A stretch of DNA of 6,754 nt from Pseudomonadota bacterium (GTDB taxonomy: Bacteria; Pseudomonadota; Gammaproteobacteria; Xanthomonadales; Xanthomonadaceae). Each line of letters starts with the position of its first letter. Position 1 is the stretch's first letter. Location of the stretch: NCBI GenBank assembly GCA_025355485.1, contig JANXZP010000058.1, positions 1 to 6,754 on the forward strand, given 5' to 3'. A program made the position numbers and the translations under genes. A model generated the notes under the pieces. It did not search any database and was not told the origin of the DNA. It was given only the letters and a program-made list of their open reading frames with translations. Positions 1-6,349 of this stretch are shown one piece after another.

Positions 1-1
1 C

Positions 2-1444
2 GATGGCGATCCGCCGGACGACGCGCGCGGCTTCGTCGCGCATCTGCTCGGCAAGCGCGCGCCCGGATTGCCGCAGCTCAGGTTCGCGGTGCTTGGTCTC
101 GGCGATTCGAGCTATCCGCAGTTCTGCGCGATCGGCCGCCAACTCGATGCACGATTCGCCGAGCTGGGTGCGACGCGCGCGCTCGAACGCGGCGATGCCG
201 ATCTCGATCTGGAGACCATCGCCGATCCGTGGCTGACTCAAGCGCTGGATGCGGCGAAGAAGGAATTGAAAAACCAGCCGCGCGGCAGCGTGGTGCCACT
301 GCGTCCTTCTTTGGCACAGCTCGTTCCCCCAACGTGCGCGCGCGAGCATCCGTTCGCGGCCGAGGTGCTGGTCAATCAACGCATCACCGCGCGGGACAGC
401 TCGCGCGATATCCGCCATCTCGAACTCAGCCTGGAAAATTCCGGCCTGCACTACGAACCCGGCGATGCGCTCGGCGTGTGGCCGCGCAATCCGGCGCCGT
501 TGGTCGATGCCGTGCTGGATACATTGGCTTTGAATGGCGACACCGTCGTCGATCACGCAGCGCGGTCGCTGCCGTTGCGTACGTGGCTGGGCGAACACCG
601 CGAGCTGACCCGGCTCTCGCGTCCGTTTCTCGCCAGTCTCGCCGCGCTCGCGCGCAGCGACGACCTGGATCGTTTGCTGTCGCCGGATAACGCGGTCGAT
701 TTCGCCCGGCTGATCGCGGAGCAGCAGGTCATCGACGTGCTGCACGCGTTTCCCGCGGCGTGGTCGGCCGAGGACTTTGTCGCCGCATTGCGTCCGCTCG
801 CGCCGCGCCTGTATTCGATCGCATCGAGCCGCAAGCTGGTCGGCGACGAAGCGCACCTGACCGTCGCGCACGTCGCATACGAAACGGCTGGCGGCCCACG
901 CTGGGGCGCGGCTTCGCACTTTCTCGCCAGCAGCGACGAAGGTGGACGCCTGCCGGTCTTCATCGAACGCAACGAACGCTTCCGCCTGCCGACCAATCCC
1001 GCGCGTGACATCGTGATGATCGGCCCCGGCACCGGCGTCGCGCCGTTCCGCGGTTTCGTGCAGGAGCGCAGCGCGGTCGGCGCGAACGGCCGCAACTGGC
1101 TGCTGTTCGGCAATCCGCACAGCCGCAGCGATTTCCTCTACCAGCTCGAGTGGCAGCACGCGCTGAAGCACGGTGCGTTGCATCGACTCGACCTCGCGTT
1201 CTCGCGCGACGATTCCAAAAAAATCTACGTGCAAGACCGACTGCGCGAGCACGGTCGCGAGCTGTACGCATGGCTCGACAACGGTGCGCACCTCTACGTC
1301 TGCGGAGCGACCGCGATGGGCAAGGGCGTGCACGCGGCATTGATCGACGCGATCGCCGAACACGCTGGCAAATCCGCCGAAGACGCCGATGATTTCCTCG
1401 ACACGTTGCAGCAACAGGGCCGCTACGCCCGGGATGTCTACTGA
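2..1444 (+). CDS. cysJ: Sulfite reductase [NADPH] flavoprotein alpha subunit, 5' truncated by window edge
   Basis: Cytoplasmic diflavin reductase that passes electrons from NADPH through FAD and FMN to the CysI hemoprotein. The frame is open from base 2 with no start, and 480 codons are visible. The E. coli protein is 599 aa, so roughly 120 N-terminal residues (the first FMN loop) lie to the left. Seen in order: the end of the flavodoxin domain with GDPPDDA at the very edge and LGLGDSSYPQFC (about 89-124); an FAD/connecting domain with RLYSIASS (806-829); the NADPH domain with GPGTGVAPFR (1022-1051), FGNPH, SRDDSKKIYVQD, and YVCG near 1300; and the family C-terminus RYARDVY. Family identity is near certain from sequence shared with E. 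coli CysJ along the whole length. One oddity is CGATAMGKGV where E. coli has CGDANRMAKDV. The stop is one base before the cysI start, so the two subunits are surely co-transcribed. Confidence 0.97.
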   Translation, partial: DGDPPDDARGFVAHLLGKRAPGLPQLRFAVLGLGDSSYPQFCAIGRQLDARFAELGATRALERGDADLDLETIADPWLTQALDAAKKELKNQPRGSVVPLRPSLAQLVPPTCAREHPFAAEVLVNQRITARDSSRDIRHLELSLENSGLHYEPGDALGVWPRNPAPLVDAVLDTLALNGDTVVDHAARSLPLRTWLGEHRELTRLSRPFLASLAALARSDDLDRLLSPDNAVDFARLIAEQQVIDVLHAFPAAWSAEDFVAALRPLAPRLYSIASSRKLVGDEAHLTVAHVAYETAGGPRWGAASHFLASSDEGGRLPVFIERNERFRLPTNPARDIVMIGPGTGVAPFRGFVQERSAVGANGRNWLLFGNPHSRSDFLYQLEWQHALKHGALHRLDLAFSRDDSKKIYVQDRLREHGRELYAWLDNGAHLYVCGATAMGKGVHAALIDAIAEHAGKSAEDADDFLDTLQQQGRYARDVY

Positions 1445-1445
1445 C

Positions 1446-3173
1446 ATGAGTACGCACTCGGTCGAAGACATCAAGCGCGGCAGCGCGCGCCTGCGCGGCA
1501 CGCTGCTGCAGAGCCTCGCCGATCCGGTCACTGGTGCGTTGCGCGAGGACGACCAGACCTTGATCAAGTACCACGGCAGTTACCAGCAGGACGATCGCGA
1601 TCGGCGCGAGGAACGCAGGCTCGCAAAACTCGAGCCCGACTATGCGTTCATGATACGCACGCGCACGCCTGGCGGCGTGATCACGCCTGCGCAATGGCTC
1701 AAGCTCGATGCGATAGCGACGACGTATGCCGAGCGCGGCCTGCGCATCACCACGCGGCAGACTTTCCAGTTGCACGGCGTGATCAAGCGCGCGCTGAAGC
1801 CGACCCTGCAGGCGATCAACGCGGCTCTGATCGATACACTCGCCGCCTGCGGCGACGTCAATCGCAATGTCGTGATCGCCGCCAATCCGCTTCAATCCGG
1901 TGCGCATGCCAGCGTCCATGCGCAGGCTGCTGCGTTGTCCGAACACCTGCTGCCGAATACGCGCGCGTACCATGAGACCTGGCTCGACGAAGAGCGCGTC
2001 GCCAGCAGCGGCAGCGAGGACGAGCCGATCCTCGGGAACAATTACCTGCCGCGCAAATTCAAGATCGGATTCGCAATCCCGCCGTACAACGACGTCGATG
2101 CGCATGCGCAGGACCTAGGCTTCATCGCGATCCTCGAAGGCCGCGAGCTGCGCGGCTACAACGTCAGCGTTGGCGGTGGCATGGGCGCGAGCCACGGCGA
2201 TCCGGAAACCTATCCGCGCCTTGGCGATGTGATCGGCTTCATCACCCCCGATCGACTCACCGCACTCGCAGTCGCAGTTGTCACGACCCAGCGCGACCAT
2301 GGCAATCGCGTGGTACGCAAACGTGCGCGGCTCAAGTACACGATCGACGATCGCGGGCTGGACTGGTTCAAGGCCGAGGTCGAGCGCCGCGCCGGATTTG
2401 CATTGGAACCCGCGCGCGCATTCCGTTTCGAGCACAACGGCGACCGCTTCGGCTGGGTCGACGGCGAGGACGGACGCTCGCACCTCACCCTGCGCATTCC
2501 TGCCGGACGCATTCAGGATGACGAGAGCGTGGATCGCGACGATGCGCGGCATTTGACTGGCCTGCGCAGGATCGCGAATCACCTGCTCGATGCCGACTCG
2601 CTAACCCACTTCCGGTTGACGCCTAACCAGAACCTGGTGATCGCGGGTGTGTCGCAGGCGCAACGCGCGCGGATCGACATGCTGGTCGCGCAATACGGCC
2701 TCGATACGCACCGCTCCGCGTCGCCATTGCGACTCAATGCGCTCGCCTGCGTCGCGTTGCCGACCTGCGGACTCGCGATGGCCGAGGCCGAACGCTATCT
2801 GCCCGATCTGCTGGTGAAAGTCGAAACCTTGCTCGATCGCCACGGACTGCGCGATGCGCCGATCCACCTGCGCGTCAGCGGCTGCCCGAACGGCTGCTCG
2901 CGACCGTATCTCGGCGAGATCGCTCTCGTCGGCAAAGCGCCGGGTCGTTACAACCTGATGCTTGGTGCCGATCATCGCGGGCAGCGTCTCAACACGCTGT
3001 ATCGCGAGAACATCGACGAGCCAACGATGCTTGCCGCGCTCGATCCGCTGTTCGCACGCTACGCCGCCGAACGCACGAACGCTGAAGGCTTCGGCGATTT
3101 CCTGTTGCGCAGCGGCGTCGTTCCGCTGTCCATTGCACGTTCCACATCCATTGCCATCGAGGTGTTGCCATGA
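1446..3173 (+). CDS. cysI: Sulfite reductase [NADPH] hemoprotein beta subunit
   Basis: Siroheme/[4Fe-4S] enzyme that reduces sulfite to sulfide using electrons from CysJ. It is 575 aa, against 570 in E. coli. The four cluster ligands are visible as C435-X5-C441 (CVALPTC) and C480-X3-C484 (CPNGC), one residue off the E. coli positions 434, 440, 479 and 483. Anion/siroheme-pocket segments are also present: IRTRTPGGVIT (70-80), DVNRNVV (137-143) and LPRKFK (201-206), matching the regions of E. coli Arg83, Arg153 and Lys215/Lys217. Two in-frame ATGs, 1434 and 1446, lie close together. I chose 1446 because it clears the cysJ stop and starts with MSTHSVEDIKRGS, where homology begins. Neither start has a strong Shine-Dalgarno (GGGA at 1431-1434 is 11 nt away), so coupling to cysJ translation is likely. 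The 3' end overlaps cysH by four bases. The assignment is very secure. Confidence 0.97.
   Translation: MSTHSVEDIKRGSARLRGTLLQSLADPVTGALREDDQTLIKYHGSYQQDDRDRREERRLAKLEPDYAFMIRTRTPGGVITPAQWLKLDAIATTYAERGLRITTRQTFQLHGVIKRALKPTLQAINAALIDTLAACGDVNRNVVIAANPLQSGAHASVHAQAAALSEHLLPNTRAYHETWLDEERVASSGSEDEPILGNNYLPRKFKIGFAIPPYNDVDAHAQDLGFIAILEGRELRGYNVSVGGGMGASHGDPETYPRLGDVIGFITPDRLTALAVAVVTTQRDHGNRVVRKRARLKYTIDDRGLDWFKAEVERRAGFALEPARAFRFEHNGDRFGWVDGEDGRSHLTLRIPAGRIQDDESVDRDDARHLTGLRRIANHLLDADSLTHFRLTPNQNLVIAGVSQAQRARIDMLVAQYGLDTHRSASPLRLNALACVALPTCGLAMAEAERYLPDLLVKVETLLDRHGLRDAPIHLRVSGCPNGCSRPYLGEIALVGKAPGRYNLMLGADHRGQRLNTLYRENIDEPTMLAALDPLFARYAAERTNAEGFGDFLLRSGVVPLSIARSTSIAIEVLP
3159..3163 (+). promoter_or_regulatory. 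Ribosome-binding site of cysH inside the end of cysI
   Basis: GAGGT lies 6 nt before the cysH ATG at 3170, within the last codons of cysI. It supports 3170 as the start and suggests that cysH can recruit ribosomes itself, in addition to restarting from the overlapping cysI stop codon. Confidence 0.6.
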
Positions 3174-3934
3174 GCGCTTTGCCCGATCCTGTCGCTGCCG
3201 CGGAATCGCCGCGCGCGCTGGCGGAAGTCAACCAATGGCTCGCGGGCCAGCCCGCGCAGCAGCGCGTCGCATGGGCCTTGAAGACACTCGCCGGAACGCA
3301 CGCGCTGTCGTCGAGTTTCGGTGCACAGGCTGCGGTGTCGTTGCACCTGGTCACGCAGCAGGCGCCGCGCACGCCGGTGATCCTGATCGATACCGGTTAT
3401 CTGTTCCCGGAAACCTATCGCTTCGTCGATGAGCTCACCGAGCGACTCGATCTTGACCTCAACATCTATCGTCCGCGCATCGGCAGGGCGTGGATGGAGG
3501 CGCGCATGGGCCGGCTGTGGGAAAAAGGAAGCGAGGGCATCGCGCAATACAACCGCCTGCGCAAGGTCGAACCGATGCAGCGCGCGTTGAACGAGCTTGG
3601 CGTGAGCACCTGGATCGCCGGCATCCGCCGCAGCCAGTCCGCGACCCGCGCGGGGATCGACTTCCTCGAACTGCGCGATGGTCGCTGGAAGCTGCATCCG
3701 CTCGCCGACTGGAGCGATCGCGACATTGGTCGTTACCTCGCGCAGCACGATCTGCCCTATCACCCGCTCTGGGACAAGGGTTACGTGTCGATCGGCGATG
3801 TGCACACCACCCATCGGCTGGAGCCGGGCATGGAACCCGAGGACACGCGCTTCTACGGCCTGCAACGCGAGTGCGGCCTGCACTTCGATGATGCTCTTGA
3901 GCGGCGACGTGCAGGATGCACGAGTGTCGCGTGA
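3170..3934 (+). CDS. cysH: Phosphoadenylyl-sulfate (PAPS) reductase, thioredoxin-type
   Basis: Reduces 3'-phosphoadenylyl sulfate to sulfite and adenosine 3',5'-bisphosphate with thioredoxin or glutaredoxin as donor, and supplies sulfite to CysJI. It is 254 aa, against 244 in E. coli. The adenylyl-binding PP-loop SSSFGAQAAV is at 47-56, followed by DTGYLFPETYRF (74-85), KVEPMQRAL, HPLWDKGY, and the catalytic-cysteine motif ECGLH with C235. The paired cysteines that hold a [4Fe-4S] cluster in APS reductases are absent: YNRLRKVEP stands where CC...RKVEP would be, and SIGDVHTTH replaces the SIGCxxCT type. I therefore call it PAPS-specific, which implies an APS kinase (CysC or CysN-CysC) elsewhere in the genome. 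The tail after ECGLH is about 17 residues, longer than the two seen in E. coli, and carries a second cysteine, C250. The start at 3170 overlaps the cysI stop (ATGA). Confidence 0.96.
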   Translation: MSALPDPVAAAESPRALAEVNQWLAGQPAQQRVAWALKTLAGTHALSSSFGAQAAVSLHLVTQQAPRTPVILIDTGYLFPETYRFVDELTERLDLDLNIYRPRIGRAWMEARMGRLWEKGSEGIAQYNRLRKVEPMQRALNELGVSTWIAGIRRSQSATRAGIDFLELRDGRWKLHPLADWSDRDIGRYLAQHDLPYHPLWDKGYVSIGDVHTTHRLEPGMEPEDTRFYGLQRECGLHFDDALERRRAGCTSVA

Positions 3935-3944
3935 GGCAGGATGC
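3911..3944 (+). repeat. 9-bp direct repeat GCAGGATGC flanking the cysH stop codon
   Basis: GCAGGATGC occurs at 3911-3919, in the last cysH codons, and again at 3936-3944, just after the stop. The starts are 25 bases apart. The second copy sits in a small GGCA-GGA-TGCC hairpin (3935-3945). No function is evident. A local duplication that extended the cysH tail, or chance, would both explain it. Confidence 0.3.
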
Positions 3945-3989
3945 CGGGAGCGACCAGCTGCATAAGAGGTTGTGCGATCGCCGCGCGCG

Positions 3990-4009
3990 CGGCAAGCTGG
4001 CCATTGCCG
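3990..4009 (+). repeat. Inverted repeat in the cysH-pheA spacer
   Basis: CGGCAA (3990-3995) pairs with TTGCCG (4004-4009) around an 8-nt loop, 13 nt before the pheA start. It overlaps the edge of a 14-base perfect palindrome, GCCGCGCGCGCGGC (3980-3993). No T-run follows, so it is not a typical intrinsic terminator. It could modulate pheA translation or be incidental in GC-rich DNA. The rest of the 88-nt spacer shows no clear promoter, no leader peptide with Phe codons and no CysB-like site that I can defend. Confidence 0.3.
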
Positions 4010-4011
4010 AC

Positions 4012-4015
4012 AGGA
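4012..4015 (+). promoter_or_regulatory. Ribosome-binding site of pheA
   Basis: AGGA (within AGGAAA) lies 7 nt before the ATG at 4023. It is one of the clearest Shine-Dalgarno sequences in the window, and it decides for 4023 over upstream in-frame non-ATG starts such as 3972. An independent site fits pheA being the first gene of a new translational unit after the cys genes. Confidence 0.65.
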
Positions 4016-4022
4016 AACCCGC

Positions 4023-5180
4023 ATGGCCACGAAACCAAAACATCCGCGCAACCCAGCCGCCAAGAAAAAGGCCGCTGCGAAACCGGTAACCACCGAATCG
4101 AAGCAACTCGATCTCGCCGCCGTGCGCGCGCAGATCGACGGCATCGATCGCGAGATCCAGACCCTCATCGCTGATCGCGCGCAGTGGGCACAGCAGGTCG
4201 GCAAGGCCAAGGGCAAGCTCGCTGCGGCGGTCGACTATTACCGTCCCGAGCGCGAAGCGCAGGTGCTGCGTCGGGTGGTGGATCGCAACGACGGTCCGCT
4301 CGCCGACGATGTGCTGGTGCGGCTGTTCCGCGAAATCATGTCGGCATGCCTGGCGCAGCAGGAACCGCTGAAGGTCGGCTACCTCGGCCCCGAGGGCACG
4401 TTTTCGCAGCAGGCGGTGCACAAGCATTTCGGCCACTCGGCGAAAGGCTTGCCGCTGGCGAGCATCGAGGAAGTGTTCGACGAAGTCGCCGCGGGACATG
4501 CGGATTTCGGCGTGGTGCCGGTCGAGAATTCCGGCCAGGGCACGATCCAGTCGACGCTCGACATGTTCCTGTCCTCGCCATTGAAGATCTGCGGCGAAGT
4601 CGAATTGCGGGTGCATCAGTATTTGCTGTCGCGCAGCGGCCGCATCGAGGACATCGAGCGCGTGTATTCGCACGGCCTCTCGCTCGCGCAATGCCGCGGC
4701 TGGCTGCGCCAGCACCTGCCGAACGTCGAGAAGCAGGCGCTGTCCAGCAACGCCGAGGCCGCGCGACGCGCGCGCAATGCCGACGACTCCGCCGCGATCG
4801 CCGGCGAAACCGCCGCGCATGTGTACGGACTGAAGATCGTCGCGGGGCCGATCGAGGATCACGCCGACAACACCACGCGCTTCCTGGTGATCGGACGCGC
4901 GCTGTTCCCGCCATCCGGACACGACCGCACCTCGTTGCTGGTGTTCGTGCGCGACCAGCCGGGCGCGCTGTACCGCGTGCTCGAACCGCTCGCGCGGCGC
5001 GGCATCAGCATGAACCGGATCGAGTCGCGCCCGGCGCATAGCGGGCTGTGGCAGTACGCGTTCTTCATCGATGTCGGCGGGCATGTTGACGAATCGCCGC
5101 TGCGCGACGCGCTGGGTGAGCTCGGCGATTTCGCCGCGCAGGTGACGGTGCTCGGCTCGTATCCGTTTGCGATCCCGTGA
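4023..5180 (+). CDS. pheA: Bifunctional chorismate mutase / prephenate dehydratase (P-protein) with ACT domain
   Basis: Converts chorismate to prephenate and then to phenylpyruvate, the committed branch to phenylalanine. It is 385 aa, against 386 in E. coli. Domains: AroQ chorismate mutase (about 29-114) with R35, R52, K63, R77, E78 and Q113 matching E. coli R11, R28, K39, R51, E52 and Q88; prephenate dehydratase (about 117-292) with GYLGPEGTFS from G119, E168-N169, S216-H217, Q223 and the T285-R286-F287 motif; and an ACT regulatory domain with GALYRVL (314-320) and ESRP (334-337), the known phenylalanine-binding signatures, so feedback inhibition by Phe is expected. Oddities: residues 4-20 are a Lys/Ala/Pro-rich basic tail before the mutase, and the dehydratase motif reads YSHGLSLAQC rather than the usual YSHPQ form. 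The gene starts 88 nt after cysH and overlaps hisC by GTGA. Confidence 0.96.
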   Translation: MATKPKHPRNPAAKKKAAAKPVTTESKQLDLAAVRAQIDGIDREIQTLIADRAQWAQQVGKAKGKLAAAVDYYRPEREAQVLRRVVDRNDGPLADDVLVRLFREIMSACLAQQEPLKVGYLGPEGTFSQQAVHKHFGHSAKGLPLASIEEVFDEVAAGHADFGVVPVENSGQGTIQSTLDMFLSSPLKICGEVELRVHQYLLSRSGRIEDIERVYSHGLSLAQCRGWLRQHLPNVEKQALSSNAEAARRARNADDSAAIAGETAAHVYGLKIVAGPIEDHADNTTRFLVIGRALFPPSGHDRTSLLVFVRDQPGALYRVLEPLARRGISMNRIESRPAHSGLWQYAFFIDVGGHVDESPLRDALGELGDFAAQVTVLGSYPFAIP

Positions 5181-6328
5181 ACCCGGCTCCGCACGATATT
5201 GGCGAAGAATTCTTTTCCGCGCTCGCGCAACCCGGCGTGCGCGGTTTGCGCGCCTACGACCCGGGTCACGACCTGGTCGCGCTACGCCGTCGGTTTTCCG
5301 AAACCGCGTTGATCGAGCTCGGCTCGAACGAAAACCCGTACGGCCCAAGCCCGCGCGCGCTGGATGCCGCACGTGCGAGCCTCGCCGATGCGCATCGCTA
5401 TCCCGATCCGCTCGGCGGCGACCTCGGCCGCGCGCTGGCCGCGCGCCATGGCGTGGCGCCCACACAGATCCTGCTTGGCAACGGCTCGCACGAGTTGCTG
5501 ATGCAATTCGCGCAGGTGTTCGCAGGGCCGGATGCGGACGTGGTCGCGTCGCGATATGGTTTCGCGGTGTACGCGCTCGGCGCGCAGGCTGCGGGCGCGC
5601 GGCTGCGGGTCGCGGACGCGCACCCGCGCGATCACGCATCGCAACCGCGCGGTCATGACCTCGACGCGATCGCTGCGTGCATTTCCGATGCGACGCGATT
5701 GGTGTACCTGGCGAATCCGAACAATCCGACCGGCACCTGGTTCGCTGGCGATGCCTTCGCGCATTTCATGCAGCGTGTGCCGGACAACGTGATCGTGGTT
5801 GTCGACGAGGCCTACGCCGAATTCGCGCTCGACGACGCCGACGGTTATCGCTCGACGCTCGCGTTGCTGCCACGGCATCGCAACCTGGTAGTCACGCGCA
5901 CCTTCAGCAAGGCCCATGCGTTGGCCGGGTTGCGCGTCGGTTACGCGGTGGGCGATGCGGGGCTGATCGCAGTCATGCAACGGGTGCGCGAGAGCTTCAA
6001 CGTCAATATGCCGGCGCTCGCCGCCGCACTCGCCGCGCTCGACGATCCCGCGCACCTCGCCGCGGGCATCAGCGCGAACCGCGCGCATCGCGCGGCGTTG
6101 ATCGACACGTTGCGCTCGCGCGGATGGATCGTGACGCCGTCGGCGACGAATTTCGTGCTGGTGGAGTTCGGTGAACGCACGGCCATGATCGAGGCAAGCC
6201 TGCTCGCGAGCGGTGTGGTGGCGCGGCCGATGGCCGGTTATGGCTTGCCTGATTGTTTGCGGATCACCATTGGAACCGCCGACGACAACGCACGGCTGCT
6301 GGCAGCGCTCGACGCAATCGCCGGCTGA
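5177..6328 (+). CDS. hisC: Histidinol-phosphate / aromatic aminotransferase (HisC family, PLP-dependent)
   Basis: Fold-type I PLP aminotransferase of the HisC family, 383 aa. Seen: the N-terminal NENPYGPSP (51-59), NPNNPTG (180-186), the cofactor aspartate in DEAYAEF (D210), the Schiff-base lysine K245 in FSKAHALAGLRVGY with phosphate-contacting R253, and the substrate-carboxylate arginine R362 in LRITIG. HisC enzymes make L-histidinol phosphate, and many also transaminate phenylpyruvate or hydroxyphenylpyruvate. Its position behind pheA matches the supraoperon copy (hisC2/hisHb) of pseudomonads, so I infer that the aromatic role is at least as likely as the histidine role. No other his gene is nearby. 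The start is the GTG at 5177, which overlaps the pheA stop (GTGA) and has no clear Shine-Dalgarno, so translation should be coupled. The family is certain; the physiological substrate is not. Confidence 0.92.
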   Translation: MNPAPHDIGEEFFSALAQPGVRGLRAYDPGHDLVALRRRFSETALIELGSNENPYGPSPRALDAARASLADAHRYPDPLGGDLGRALAARHGVAPTQILLGNGSHELLMQFAQVFAGPDADVVASRYGFAVYALGAQAAGARLRVADAHPRDHASQPRGHDLDAIAACISDATRLVYLANPNNPTGTWFAGDAFAHFMQRVPDNVIVVVDEAYAEFALDDADGYRSTLALLPRHRNLVVTRTFSKAHALAGLRVGYAVGDAGLIAVMQRVRESFNVNMPALAAALAALDDPAHLAAGISANRAHRAALIDTLRSRGWIVTPSATNFVLVEFGERTAMIEASLLASGVVARPMAGYGLPDCLRITIGTADDNARLLAALDAIAG

Positions 6329-6347
6329 TCCCGCGCTGCGCGCGATC
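6327..6347. terminator. Weak candidate hairpin between convergent hisC and cysB
   Basis: GATC-C-CGCG / CTG loop / CGCG-C-GATC forms an imperfect stem of 4 + 4 bp around one C-C mismatch. It covers the hisC stop and the 21-nt convergent gap. Being nearly symmetric, it could act on both strands, but no T-run follows on either strand, so a standard intrinsic terminator is doubtful. No better candidate exists in the gap. Confidence 0.3.
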
Positions 6348-6349
6348 GA

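Noticed and set aside
1217..1223. Run of seven A in cysJ as a possible frameshift or phase-variation site
   Set aside because: The bases read AAA AAA A in frame as Lys-Lys-Ile, conserved with the family KK/KxYVQD region. The phase is wrong for a canonical -1 slippery heptamer, and there is no downstream structure or alternative frame of interest.
1389..1445. Longer cysI start at 1389 or the ATG at 1434
   Set aside because: The extra residues are read from the cysJ 3' end and are unlike any CysI. Homology starts at the ATG at 1446. The ATG at 1434 adds only four residues and cannot be excluded completely.
960..2105. A 381-codon open frame on the minus strand across cysJ and cysI
   Set aside because: It is antisense to two clear genes, with biased composition and no family motif.
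3974..3981. GCGATCGC octamer, also at 1349-1356 and 5666-5673, resembling the cyanobacterial HIP1 repeat
   Set aside because: The octamer is expected from the frequent GCG, ATC and CGC codons of this GC-rich sequence. The genes are proteobacterial, and the density does not look like HIP1.
3980..3993. Perfect palindrome GCCGCGCGCGCGGC as an operator
   Set aside because: It is pure CG alternation, likely by chance in this base composition. There is no second copy at another promoter in the window.
3935..4022. Phenylalanine attenuator or riboswitch upstream of pheA
   Set aside because: There is no leader peptide with Phe codons, no terminator/antiterminator pair with a T-run, and too little space. 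The ACT domain gives a sufficient route for Phe control.
3459..5639. A 726-codon open frame on the minus strand
   Set aside because: It lies antisense to cysH, pheA and hisC, which are all firmly identified. Its translation is Arg/Ala-rich low-complexity sequence typical of the opposite strand of GC-rich genes, with no recognisable domain.
6329..6349. A small gene or RNA between hisC and cysB
   Set aside because: Only 21 nt are available, enough for no more than the weak shared hairpin.
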